From Betaproteobacteria bacterium RIFCSPLOWO2_02_FULL_68_150 (GTDB lineage: Bacteria > Pseudomonadota > Gammaproteobacteria > Burkholderiales > SG8-39): a DNA stretch of 10,768 nucleotides. The DNA lies in the NCBI GenBank assembly GCA_001771975.1, contig MERE01000043.1:1-10768 (forward strand). The letters run 5' to 3'. The notes under the pieces are model-generated. The model was given only the letters and a program-made list of their open reading frames with translations, was not told the origin of the DNA and searched no databases. Both the position numbers and the translations under genes were made by a program. Of the stretch, positions 1 to 8,724 are shown piece by piece. Every line of letters begins with the position of its first letter. Position 1 is the stretch's first letter.

Positions 1-1692
<1,692 letters not shown>

Positions 1693-1721
1693 CCGGGACG
1701 GTCCCCACGAGAACCGTTGCG

Positions 1722-2063
1722 ATGACGAAGTCCGAACTGATTGCGCAGCTGGCGCAACGCTACCCCCAGCTGGTGGCGAAAGACACCGAGTACGCGGTGA
1801 AAATGATCCTGGATGCGATGACGCACGCGTTGCTCTCCGGCAGCCGCATCGAGATCCGGGGATTCGGCAGTTTCGGCCTGAATTACCGCCCGCCGCGCGT
1901 CGGGCGCAATCCCAAGTCCGGCGAAAAGGTGCAGGTGCCGGAGAAGTACGTGCCGCACTTCAAGGCCGGCAAGGAGCTGCGCGAGCGCGTCGATGCGGCA
2001 CAGGCCGCGGCGGACGCCGCCGCGGCGGCGGCCACGTCGCCGCCGCAGATGGCGCGGACGTAG
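1722..2063 (+). CDS. ihfB: Integration host factor subunit beta
   Basis: This is the beta subunit of the IHF heterodimer, a nucleoid protein that binds specific sites in the minor groove and bends DNA sharply for transcription, replication and recombination. The 113-residue product begins MTKSELIAQL like E. coli IhfB and aligns without gaps through the beta-arm. RGFGSF lies at 46-51, and the arm-tip GRNPKSG carries Pro64, the residue that intercalates between base pairs in IHF-beta. YVPHFKAGKELRERV (76-90) marks the C-terminal helix. After residue 90 there is an Ala-rich tail of about 23 residues that E. coli IhfB (94 aa) lacks. The ATG at 1722 is chosen because it gives the canonical N-terminus; the ribosome binding site is weak (ACGAGA). 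The frame is open far upstream, but that stretch overlaps rpsA in another frame and is a shadow. Confidence 0.97.
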   Translation: MTKSELIAQLAQRYPQLVAKDTEYAVKMILDAMTHALLSGSRIEIRGFGSFGLNYRPPRVGRNPKSGEKVQVPEKYVPHFKAGKELRERVDAAQAAADAAAAAATSPPQMART

Positions 2064-2064
2064 G

Positions 2065-2095
2065 GCGCGCCGGGGTCCGCAGTCGCCCCGGGCGC
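2065..2095 (+). other. GC-rich hairpin between ihfB and lapA
   Basis: Bases 2070-2075 can pair with 2086-2091, and 2065-2068 with 2092-2095, leaving one bulged G at 2069 and a 10-base loop. This gives a strong hairpin in the 43-base gap just after the ihfB stop. No U-run follows, so it is not a standard intrinsic terminator. It could be an RNA processing or stability element, or just a by-product of high GC content. Function is not established. Confidence 0.3.
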
Positions 2096-2106
2096 GGCCG
2101 ATCCCG

Positions 2107-2400
2107 ATGCGCATCGTCACCTGGACGGTCCGGCTGGCGGCGTTCCTGGTGCTGCTTGCCTTCGCTGCCAAGAACGCCGACCCGGTCACGCTGCGCTTTT
2201 ACTTCGATCTCGCCTGGCAGCTGCCGCTGGTGGCGCTGCTGCTCGCGTTCTTTGCGGCCGGGGTGCTGTTCGGGCTCGCCGCGATTCTCGGCATGGCGCT
2301 CAGGCAGCGGCGCGAGATCGGGCGGCTGAAGCGCGCGAACGCCGAGCGCATCGCGCCCGATGCGCCGGTCGCGGTGCAGCCGCCGGCGGCGGAACCGTGA
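2107..2400 (+). CDS. lapA: LapA-type LPS assembly membrane protein (DUF1049)
   Basis: LapA is a small inner-membrane partner of LapB in the system that coordinates LPS assembly with LpxC degradation. The 97-residue product has two hydrophobic segments, at about 4-21 and 40-64. Between them lies the family signature region NADPVTLRFYFDLAWQLPL (23-41). A basic amphipathic stretch (RQRREIGRLKRANAER, 66-81) follows, and the tail is Pro/Ala-rich. Family members are about 100 residues, so this is full length. The ATG at 2107 is preferred over an earlier in-frame start at 1993, because the upstream extension is Arg-rich nonsense overlapping ihfB. I see no clear SD upstream. The lapA-lapB pairing supports the call. 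The sequence itself is divergent enough that the family assignment rests on architecture plus context. Confidence 0.88.
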   Translation: MRIVTWTVRLAAFLVLLAFAAKNADPVTLRFYFDLAWQLPLVALLLAFFAAGVLFGLAAILGMALRQRREIGRLKRANAERIAPDAPVAVQPPAAEP

Positions 2401-2512
2401 AGCGAGGTTCGGCGATGCAAGCGCAAGCACGGGTTTCGCACTTCAGACCGGGAGAGGCGGAAATTGGCGCCACCGCTGGACATAGGTGAAGGGCCAGAGC
2501 GCCTGGGCTGAA
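2401..2512 (+). other. lapA-lapB intergenic region with a possible 24-residue leader ORF
   Basis: This is the longest gap inside the operon (112 bases). It contains a small ORF, ATG at 2415 to TGA at 2487-2489 (24 codons plus stop). A GAGG sits at 2404-2407, seven bases before the ATG. Its stop overlaps an in-frame GTG (2486) that would extend LapB by nine residues, giving a GTGA arrangement. I recognise no family in the peptide. It may be a translated leader or chance. No promoter or terminator is evident. Confidence 0.25.
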
Positions 2513-3691
2513 ATGGAATTCGAATACTGGTGGCTGCTGGGTTTCCCGCTGTTCTTCGGCCTCGGCTGGATGGCGGCGCGCATCGACATCCGGCACCTGC
2601 TGCGCGAGTCACGCGCGCTGCCCGGCTCGTATTTCAAGGGCCTCAACTTCCTGCTCAGCGAGCAGCCGGACAAGGCCATCGAGGCGTTCATCGAAGTGGT
2701 GAAGGTGGATCCGGCGACCGTCGATCTGCACTTCGCCCTGGGCAACCTGTTTCGCCGGCGCGGCGAGTACGACCGCGCGATCCGCATGCACCAGAATCTG
2801 ATCGAGCGCGCCGATCTGGCGGCCGAGCAGCGCGCCAACGCGCTGTTCGAGCTCGGGCTCGACTACCTGAAGGCCGGGATCCTGGATCGCGCCGAGGAGG
2901 TGTTCGGGCGCATGGGCGACGGCCCGCATGCCGCGCAGGCGCGTGCTTCGCTGCTGGAGATCTACCAGGCGGAAAAGGATTGGCCCAAGGCGATCGCCAT
3001 GGCGCGCCGCATCGAGGCCGACACCGGCGAGTCGCGCTCGCGCGACATCGCGCAGTTCCTGTGCGAGCTGGCGGCGGGCGAGGCGATGCATTCGCGCCCG
3101 GAGGAGGCGCGCGCGCGCCTCGAGGAGGCGCTCGAGGCGCATCGCAAGTGCATGCGGGCCAACGCGCAGCTGGGCGACCTGGAGCGCGCCGCGGGCCGCA
3201 CCGAGCGCGCGATCGAATGCTGGAAGCGCATCGAGCAGCAGAACCCGGCGTACCTCGCGCTCGTCGCGCAGCGCCTCGTGGAGGCGCATCGCGACGCCGG
3301 ACGGCTCGAGGAAGGGCTCACGCTGCTGAGCGGCTACCTGGAGCGCTACCCGTCGCTCGACCTGCTCGACGCGGTGTTCCAGTACACGCTCGAGGGCAAG
3401 GGCGCGCAGGCGGCCTACCGCCTGGTGCGCGACGAATTGCGCCGCAATCCGACGCTGCTCGGTCTCGACCGCCTGATCGAGGCGCAGATCGTGGGCGACG
3501 CGCACCCCGAGCGGCGGCGCGATCTGGAGCTGGTGAAGAACCTGGTTCACAGCCACACCCGCAAGCTCGCGCGCTATCGCTGCGAGAATTGCGGCTTCAA
3601 GGCGCGCCAGTTCCACTGGCGCTGCCCGGGCTGCGGCGGCTGGGAAACCTACCCGCCGCGCCGCTCGGAGGAATTCGACCTCGCCCCCTAG
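2513..3691 (+). CDS. lapB: LPS assembly protein LapB (TPR protein with C-terminal rubredoxin-like zinc ribbon)
   Basis: LapB (YciM) is a membrane-anchored TPR protein that, in E. coli, presents LpxC to the protease FtsH and so limits lipid A synthesis. The 392-residue product starts with an N-terminal anchor (about 4-22, rich in W, L and F). A long run of helical TPR-like repeats follows from about residue 40, including NFLLSEQPDKAIEAF and LGNLFRRRGEYDRAIRMHQ. The C-terminal metal-binding module has C357, C360, C371 and C374 in two CxxC knuckles, at the same numbers as the E. coli tetracysteine site. All key features are intact and the length is normal (389 in E. coli). I chose the ATG at 2513, which gives the usual MEFEYWWLL start. 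A GTG at 2486 is possible and would couple to the small ORF upstream. Neither start has a strong SD. The stop is six bases before ugd. Confidence 0.96.
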   Translation: MEFEYWWLLGFPLFFGLGWMAARIDIRHLLRESRALPGSYFKGLNFLLSEQPDKAIEAFIEVVKVDPATVDLHFALGNLFRRRGEYDRAIRMHQNLIERADLAAEQRANALFELGLDYLKAGILDRAEEVFGRMGDGPHAAQARASLLEIYQAEKDWPKAIAMARRIEADTGESRSRDIAQFLCELAAGEAMHSRPEEARARLEEALEAHRKCMRANAQLGDLERAAGRTERAIECWKRIEQQNPAYLALVAQRLVEAHRDAGRLEEGLTLLSGYLERYPSLDLLDAVFQYTLEGKGAQAAYRLVRDELRRNPTLLGLDRLIEAQIVGDAHPERRRDLELVKNLVHSHTRKLARYRCENCGFKARQFHWRCPGCGGWETYPPRRSEEFDLAP

Positions 3692-3697
3692 GACCAG

Positions 3698-5023
3698 ATG
3701 AACATCACGATTATCGGCACGGGCTACGTTGGACTGGTGACCGGCGCCTGCCTCGCGGACACGGGCAACCACGTGTTCTGCCTTGACCTCGATGAAACGA
3801 AGGTACGCTCGCTCAACGACGGCCAGATTCCGATTTTCGAGCCCGGGCTCGAGGCGGTGGTGCAGCGCAACCGCGCCGCGGGCCGGATCTCCTTTTCGAC
3901 CGACGTCGCCGCGAGCGTGGCGCACGGCGTGCTGCAATGCATCGCCGTCGGCACGCCGCCGGGCGAAAACGGCTCGGCAGACCTGCAGCACGTGCTCGCC
4001 GCGGCGCGCGCCGTCGGCCGCCACATGGACGGCTATCGCGTCATCGTCGACAAGTCGACGGTGCCGGTGGGCACTGCCGACCGCGTGCGCTCGGCGGTGG
4101 CCGGGGAACTCGCGGCGCGCGGCGCGCGGCACGAGTTCAGCGTGGTGTCGAATCCGGAATTCCTCAAGGAGGGTGCCGCGCTGGAAGACTTCATGCGCCC
4201 GGACCGCATCATCGTGGGCGCGGAGGACGAGCGCGCGACGCGCTTGCTGCGCGAGCTGTATGCGCCGTTCCAGCGCAATCACGACCGCCTGATGCTGATG
4301 AGCGTGCGCTCGGCGGAGCTCACCAAGTACGCGGCGAACGCGATGCTCGCGACCCGCATCTCGTTCATGAACGAGCTTGCCAATCTCGCCGAGCGCCTCG
4401 GCGCCGATATCGAGGAGGTACGCCGCGGCATCGGCGCGGATCCGCGCATCGGCTATCATTTTCTCTACGCCGGCGGCGGCTTCGGCGGCTCGTGCTTTCC
4501 CAAGGACGTCAAGGCGCTGCAGCGCACCGCGCACGAAGCCGGCAGCCCGCTCGGCGTGCTCGCCGCGGTGGAGCGGGCCAACGAGGCGCAGAAGCACGTG
4601 CTGGGCGGGAAGATCCGGGCGCGCTTCGGCGGCGAACTTTCCGGCCGGCAGTTCGCGGTGTGGGGGCTCGCGTTCAAGCCCAATACCGACGACATGCGCG
4701 AAGCGCCCAGTCTGACGCTTGTCGCCGATCTGCTCGCGGCGGGTGCCACGGTGCGCGCCTACGATCCGGCGGCGCGGCGCGAAGCGAGGGCGATCTGGCA
4801 TGCCGAGCCGCGCGTCGCCATCGTCGATTCGGCGATCGAGTGCCTGGCCGGCTGCGACGCGCTCGCGATCGCGACCGAGTGGCAGGAGTTCCGCAGCCCG
4901 GATTTTGCCGAGATCCGGCGCCGCCTGAAGACCGCGGCGATCTTCGACGGGCGCAATCTGTACGAGCCCGCCGCGCTCGCCGCGCAGGGCTTCGAATATT
5001 TTCCCATCGGCAGGAAGACATGA
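3698..5023 (+). CDS. ugd: UDP-glucose 6-dehydrogenase
   Basis: This enzyme oxidises UDP-glucose to UDP-glucuronate in two NAD-dependent steps, supplying precursors for capsule, exopolysaccharide or lipid A/core modification. The 441-residue product has the N-terminal Rossmann motif GTGYVG (7-12), the NPEFLKEG substrate loop (152-159, Glu154), AELTKYAANA (206-215, with Lys210 and Asn214), and the catalytic cysteine Cys266 in GFGGSCFPKD (261-270). The C-terminal domain carries GLAFKPNTDDMREAP. All catalytic residues are present and the length is typical. The ATG at 3698 follows the lapB stop by six bases, with AGGA at 3690-3693 as the ribosome binding site. The stop overlaps the next start. Ugd is not itself part of heptose synthesis; its place between lapB and hldA suggests co-expression with LPS-core genes, but the sugar acceptor cannot be told from this window. 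Confidence 0.97.
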   Translation: MNITIIGTGYVGLVTGACLADTGNHVFCLDLDETKVRSLNDGQIPIFEPGLEAVVQRNRAAGRISFSTDVAASVAHGVLQCIAVGTPPGENGSADLQHVLAAARAVGRHMDGYRVIVDKSTVPVGTADRVRSAVAGELAARGARHEFSVVSNPEFLKEGAALEDFMRPDRIIVGAEDERATRLLRELYAPFQRNHDRLMLMSVRSAELTKYAANAMLATRISFMNELANLAERLGADIEEVRRGIGADPRIGYHFLYAGGGFGGSCFPKDVKALQRTAHEAGSPLGVLAAVERANEAQKHVLGGKIRARFGGELSGRQFAVWGLAFKPNTDDMREAPSLTLVADLLAAGATVRAYDPAARREARAIWHAEPRVAIVDSAIECLAGCDALAIATEWQEFRSPDFAEIRRRLKTAAIFDGRNLYEPAALAAQGFEYFPIGRKT

Positions 5024-5943
5024 CGCGGCCGGACACGCGCAAGGCGAAGGTGCTGGTGGTCGGCGACGTGATGCTCGACCGCTACTGGTTCGGCGACGTG
5101 TCGCGCATTTCGCCCGAGGCGCCGGTGCCGGTGGTGCTGATCCAGCGCGAGGAGGCGCGGCCCGGCGGCGCCGCCAACGTCGCGCGCAACTGCGCCGCGC
5201 TCGGCGCCCGGACGCGCCTGCTGTCGGTGGTCGGCCGCGACGAGGCCGGCAGCAAGCTCGCCGAACTGATCGCGCAGGCCGGGATCCGCGCGCAGCTGCA
5301 TCGCGACGGCTCGATGCCGACCACCGTCAAGCTGCGCGTCATCGCGCGCCAGCAGCAGCTGCTGCGCATCGATTTCGAGACGCCGCCCTCGGGCGAAGTG
5401 CTGGCCTCCAAGCTGGCCGATTTCGGCGCCGCGCTGCCCTCGTGCGACGTGGTGATCCTGTCCGACTACGGCAAGGGCGGCCTTGCGCACATCGCGCGCA
5501 TGATCGGGCTCGCGCGCGCCGCGGGCAAGAAAGTGCTGGTCGATCCCAAGGGCGACGACTACGCGCGCTACCGGGGCGCGCACGTCATGACGCCCAACCT
5601 CGCCGAGCTGCGCGAGGTGGTCGGCAGCTGGAAAAGCGAAGCCGACCTCGAGCGGCGCGCGCAGAAACTGCGCCGCCGGCTCGGGCTGGAAGCGCTGCTA
5701 TTGACGCGCTCCGAGCAGGGCATGACGCTGTATTCCGAGCGCGGCGCGCGCCACGCCAAGGCCGCGGCGCGCGAGGTGTACGATGTGAGCGGCGCCGGCG
5801 ACACCGTGATCGCGGCGTTCGGCGCGATGCTCGGCGCGGGCGCGGGCCTGGAGCAGGCGATGCGGATCGCCAACCGCGCCGCCGGCATCGTGGTCGGCAA
5901 GCTCGGCGTCGCGGTGGCGACGCGACGCGAAGTTTTCGGATAG
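5020..5943 (+). CDS. hldA: D-glycero-beta-D-manno-heptose-7-phosphate kinase (stand-alone HldA/RfaE1 type)
   Basis: This kinase phosphorylates heptose 7-phosphate at C1 in the ADP-heptose pathway for the LPS inner core. The 307-residue product is a PfkB/ribokinase-fold enzyme. GDVMLDRYWFGDVSRISPEAPVP occupies 15-37 (substrate side), PGGAANVA is at 48-55, and the ATP/anion-hole motif DVSGAGDTV is at 255-263 with the catalytic base Asp261. It stops right after the kinase domain. E. coli HldE is about 477 residues, with a fused C-terminal adenylyltransferase that is absent here, so a separate hldC is expected elsewhere. The ATG at 5020 overlaps the ugd stop (ATGA), and AGGAAG at 5012-5017 is a good ribosome binding site, pointing to translational coupling. 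Confidence 0.95.
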   Translation: MTRPDTRKAKVLVVGDVMLDRYWFGDVSRISPEAPVPVVLIQREEARPGGAANVARNCAALGARTRLLSVVGRDEAGSKLAELIAQAGIRAQLHRDGSMPTTVKLRVIARQQQLLRIDFETPPSGEVLASKLADFGAALPSCDVVILSDYGKGGLAHIARMIGLARAAGKKVLVDPKGDDYARYRGAHVMTPNLAELREVVGSWKSEADLERRAQKLRRRLGLEALLLTRSEQGMTLYSERGARHAKAAAREVYDVSGAGDTVIAAFGAMLGAGAGLEQAMRIANRAAGIVVGKLGVAVATRREVFG

Positions 5944-5951
5944 GGACAACG

Positions 5952-6944
5952 ATGGTTTACGTCGTCACCGGCGCTGCCGGTTTCATCGGCTCGAGGCTGG
6001 TCGCTGCGCTCAACCGCGAGGGGATCAGCGAGATCCTTGCGGTGGACAACCTGCAGAGCGCCGACAAGTTCCGCAACCTGGTCGCCTGCGAGATCCAGGA
6101 CTATCTCGACAAGCGCGAGTTCCTGGCGCGGCTCGAGGCGAACGAATTCGAGGGCCTGTTCGAGGCGGTGTTTCACCAGGGGGCGTGCTCGGACACGATG
6201 CAAAGCGACGGCCGCTACCTGATGGAGAACAACTACCGCTACTCGCGGGCGCTGCTCGACTGGTGCCAGGACGAGGAAGTGCCGCTGCTCTACGCATCCT
6301 CCGCGTCGGTGTACGGCGCCGGGCGCGTGTTCGCCGAGGCGCGCGAGAACGAAGCCCCGCTCAACATCTACGGCTACTCCAAGTTCCTGTTCGACCAGCA
6401 CGTGCGCCAGCGCCTCGCCGGGCGCAACGCGCAGATCCTGGGCTTGCGCTACTTCAACGTCTACGGCCCGAACGAAGGCCACAAGGGACGCATGGCGTCG
6501 GTGGCGCTCCACGCCTTCAACCAGTTCCGCGCCGAGGGGCGCGTGAAGCTGTTCGTCGGCAGCGACGGCTATGCCGACGGCGAGCAGCGCCGCGATTTCG
6601 TGCACGTCGACGATGTCGTCAACGTCAACCTGCATTTCCTCGAGCACCGCGAAGTGTCGGGCGTGTACAACTGCGGCACCGGGCGCGCGCAGAGTTTCAA
6701 CGACGTTGCCGGCGCGGTCGTGAACGGCGTGCGCGCCGCGCGCGGCGAGCCGCCGCTCGCGCTGCGCGAACTGGCGGCGCAGGGACTGGTCGAATACATC
6801 GACTTCCCGCCGCAACTGGTGGGCAAGTACCAGAGCTTCACGCAGGCCGACCTGGCGCAGTTGCGCGCGGCCGGCTACCCGGGAGAATTCAGGACGGTCG
6901 AGCAGGGCGTCCCGGCGTACGTCGGGGAGCTGCTGAAGCCATGA
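5952..6944 (+). CDS. hldD: ADP-L-glycero-D-manno-heptose 6-epimerase
   Basis: HldD (RfaD) converts ADP-D-glycero-D-manno-heptose to the L-glycero form, the last step before heptose transfer to the LPS core. The 330-residue product is an extended SDR: GAAGFIG dinucleotide motif at 7-13, HQGACSDT at 75-82, SSASVYG around 116-122, and the catalytic YxxxK at Tyr140 and Lys144 (YGYSK). These are followed by RYFNVYGPNEGHKGRMAS and RRDFVHVDDVVNVNLHFL. The NNYRYSRALLDWC stretch is typical of HldD rather than of generic epimerases. The ATG at 5952 has AGGGA at 5942-5946, partly inside the hldA stop, eight bases downstream of hldA. The last codons overlap the cysM start. The enzyme looks complete and functional. 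Confidence 0.97.
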   Translation: MVYVVTGAAGFIGSRLVAALNREGISEILAVDNLQSADKFRNLVACEIQDYLDKREFLARLEANEFEGLFEAVFHQGACSDTMQSDGRYLMENNYRYSRALLDWCQDEEVPLLYASSASVYGAGRVFAEARENEAPLNIYGYSKFLFDQHVRQRLAGRNAQILGLRYFNVYGPNEGHKGRMASVALHAFNQFRAEGRVKLFVGSDGYADGEQRRDFVHVDDVVNVNLHFLEHREVSGVYNCGTGRAQSFNDVAGAVVNGVRAARGEPPLALRELAAQGLVEYIDFPPQLVGKYQSFTQADLAQLRAAGYPGEFRTVEQGVPAYVGELLKP

Positions 6945-7840
6945 ACCGCACGATCGAGGAATTCATCGGCAACACCCCGCTCGCACGCCTGCAGCGCCTG
7001 CCCGGCCCGGAAGCGGCGCGCAACGGCAACGTCGTCCTCGCCAAGCTCGAGGGCAACAACCCGGCCGGCTCGGTGAAGGATCGGCCCGCGATCTCGATGA
7101 TCCGCCGCGCCGAGGAGCGCGGCACGATCAGGGCGGGCGACACGCTCATCGAGCCGACCTCCGGCAACACCGGCATCGCGCTCGCCATGGCGGCCGCGAT
7201 CCGCGGCTACCGCATGGTGCTGATCATGCCCGAGCACCTGTCGATCGAGCGCCGCCAGACCATGCGCGCCTTCGGCGCCGAGATCATCCTCACGCCGCAG
7301 AAGGGCGGCATGGAAGCCGCGCGCGACCTGGCCGAAAGCATGGTGCGCGAGGGCAAGGGCACGATGCTCGACCAGTTCGCCAACCCGGACAATCCGCTCG
7401 CGCACTACGAGGGCACGGGGCCGGAGATCTGGCGGGATACCGGCGGCACGATCACGCACTTCGTCTCCTCCATGGGCACCACCGGCACGATCATGGGCTG
7501 CGCGCGCTTCTTCAAGGAAAAGAACGCCGCGATCCGGATCATCGGCTGCGAGCCCGAGGAAGGCTCGCAGATCCCGGGCATCCGCAAGTGGCCCGAGGCT
7601 TACCTGCCGAAGATCTACGAGCGGTCGCGCGTCGACCGGCTGGAGTCCGTCAGCCAGGCGGACGCCGAGGACATGGCGCGGCGCCTGGCGCGCGAGGAAG
7701 GCATTTTCGCCGGCATCTCCTCGGGCGGCGCAGTGGCGGTGGCGCTGCGCATTGCGCGCGAGCTGAAGAACGCCGTCATCGTCACCATCATCTGCGACCG
7801 CGGCGACCGCTATCTGTCCACGGGCGTGTTTCCCGACTGA
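6941..7840 (+). CDS. cysM: Cysteine synthase B (O-acetylserine sulfhydrylase B)
   Basis: CysM is a PLP enzyme that makes cysteine from O-acetylserine with sulfide or, in the B isoform, thiosulfate (giving S-sulfocysteine). The 299-residue product starts with TIEEFIGNTPLARLQ. It carries the PLP Schiff-base lysine Lys46 in NNPAGSVKDRPA, the substrate loop SGNTG at 74-78, the PLP-phosphate loop GTTGT at 179-183, and SSGGAVAVAL from about 260. The CDRGDRYLSTGVF ending (from 285) and EGNNPAGSVKDR are characteristic of CysM rather than CysK. Length is normal (303 in E. coli). The ATG overlaps the hldD stop (ATGA), with GGGGAG at 6924-6929 as the likely SD. It appears to be the last gene of the run, because the repeat element follows directly. 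Confidence 0.96.
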   Translation: MNRTIEEFIGNTPLARLQRLPGPEAARNGNVVLAKLEGNNPAGSVKDRPAISMIRRAEERGTIRAGDTLIEPTSGNTGIALAMAAAIRGYRMVLIMPEHLSIERRQTMRAFGAEIILTPQKGGMEAARDLAESMVREGKGTMLDQFANPDNPLAHYEGTGPEIWRDTGGTITHFVSSMGTTGTIMGCARFFKEKNAAIRIIGCEPEEGSQIPGIRKWPEAYLPKIYERSRVDRLESVSQADAEDMARRLAREEGIFAGISSGGAVAVALRIARELKNAVIVTIICDRGDRYLSTGVFPD

Positions 7841-7847
7841 GTAAAAC

Positions 7848-7940
7848 GGGGTCAGAGTAACAATGGGGTCAGAGTGACATTTCGAAGAAGCGCTTCGAAG
7901 CAACCGATACGCGGAACGTTACTCTGACCCCATTGACCCC
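7848..7940. repeat. Palindromic GGGGTCAGAGT repeat element (REP-like or MITE-like)
   Basis: Three copies of one motif lie in 93 bases. GGGGTCAGAGTAAC (7848-7861) and GGGGTCAGAGTGAC (7865-7878) are in tandem, and GTTACTCTGACCCC (7918-7931) is the exact reverse complement of the first. The longest arm pair is 7862-7878 against 7918-7934, matching at 16 of 17 positions, and the outer GGGGTC can also pair with GACCCC at 7935-7940. The 39-base centre holds a smaller palindrome, TTCGAAGAAGCGCTTCGAA (7881-7899). It can fold as TTCGAAG/CTTCGAA or around the perfect GAAGCGCTTC. Base composition is less GC-rich than the neighbouring genes. From general knowledge, motifs of this kind recur as dispersed palindromes in proteobacterial genomes, sometimes beside IS200-like (RAYT) transposase genes. 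That link is inference here, since no transposase is in the window. Confidence 0.75.
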
Positions 7941-7944
7941 GAAG

Positions 7945-8724
7945 ATGACCCCGGTACTCGCGTTCGACATCGAGACGGTGCCCGATTGCGCCGGCATCCG
8001 GCGCCTGTACGACTTGCCGCAGTCGCTGTCCGACCAGGAAGTGGCCGAGGTCGCGTTCCAGAAGCGGCGCACCCAGACCGGAAGCGATTTCCTCGCGCCG
8101 CACCTGCACCGCGTGGTGGTGATCTCCTGCGTGCTGCGCGATGCCGAAGGGCTGCGCATCTTTTCGATCGGCGAACCCGAGGCGGGGGAGGCTGCGGCGA
8201 TCCAGCGCTTCTTCGACGGCGTCGAGAAGCTGGTGCCCCAGCTCGTGTCGTGGAACGGCGGCGGCTTCGACCTTCCGGTGCTCGCGTATCGCGCGCTGGC
8301 GCACGGCGTGCAGGCGGCGAAGTTCTGGGACCAGGGCGACGACGACAAGGACTTCCGCTGGAACAGCTACGTCTCGCGCTACCACGCGCGGCACCTCGAC
8401 CTGATGGACGTGCTCGCCAGGTACCAGCCGCGCAACAACGCGCCGCTCGACGAGGTCGCGCAGATCGCCGGGCTGCCGGGCAAGATCGGCATCGGCGGCG
8501 CGGCGGTGTGGCAGGCGTACCGCGACGGGCGCGTCGCCGAGATCCGCGACTATTGCGAGGCCGATACCGTCAATACCTATCTGCTCTACCTGCGCTTCCA
8601 GCTGCTGCGCGGCGCGCTGAGCGCGAAGCAGTACCGCAGCGAGCAGGGCCTTGTGCGCGCGCACCTGGAGCGCCAGAGCGAGCCGCACTGGCGCGAATTC
8701 CTGCAGCGCTGGCCAGGCGATTGA
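7945..8724 (+). CDS. DEDD-family 3'-5' exonuclease (PolB-exo2 type, predicted)
   Basis: This is a predicted 3'-5' exonuclease of the ribonuclease-H-like DEDD superfamily, resembling the proofreading domain of family-B DNA polymerases but free-standing. In the 259-residue product, motif I is FDIETVP with Asp8 and Glu10, motif II is WNGGGFDLPVL with Asp109, and motif III is YCEAD with Tyr203 and Asp207, the DEDDy spacing. All four acidic ligands for two metal ions are present, so catalysis is expected. The substrate and cellular role are not known to me for this family. The ATG at 7945 gives MTPVLAFDIETVPD. An in-frame TTG at 7933 lies inside the repeat element and is less likely. There is only GAAG as an SD. 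No promoter is evident, because the repeat element abuts the start. The stop overlaps rlmD. Confidence 0.9.
   Translation: MTPVLAFDIETVPDCAGIRRLYDLPQSLSDQEVAEVAFQKRRTQTGSDFLAPHLHRVVVISCVLRDAEGLRIFSIGEPEAGEAAAIQRFFDGVEKLVPQLVSWNGGGFDLPVLAYRALAHGVQAAKFWDQGDDDKDFRWNSYVSRYHARHLDLMDVLARYQPRNNAPLDEVAQIAGLPGKIGIGGAAVWQAYRDGRVAEIRDYCEADTVNTYLLYLRFQLLRGALSAKQYRSEQGLVRAHLERQSEPHWREFLQRWPGD

Noticed and set aside
2609..4801. Minus-strand open frame of 730 codons opposite lapB and ugd
   Set aside because: It lies antisense to two clearly identified genes. Its translation is Arg-, Ala- and His-rich with no recognisable domain, as expected for a shadow frame in GC-rich DNA.
3937..5019. Long upstream extension in the hldA frame across ugd
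   Set aside because: The stretch before the ATG at 5020 is Arg/Ala-rich and overlaps ugd, whose catalytic motifs are all in the other frame. The kinase homology begins after 5020.
5568..6815. Minus-strand 415-codon frame opposite hldA and hldD
   Set aside because: It is antisense to two intact enzymes, with low-complexity composition and no motifs: a shadow frame.
7862..7934. The palindrome as an intrinsic terminator for cysM
   Set aside because: The long arms enclose a 39-base centre and no U-tract follows on either strand, so it lacks the standard terminator form, though it might still hinder transcription.
7848..7940. Repeat copies read as a CRISPR array
   Set aside because: There are only three copies, one inverted, with gaps of 3 and 39 bases. 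There are no regular spacers and no cas genes.
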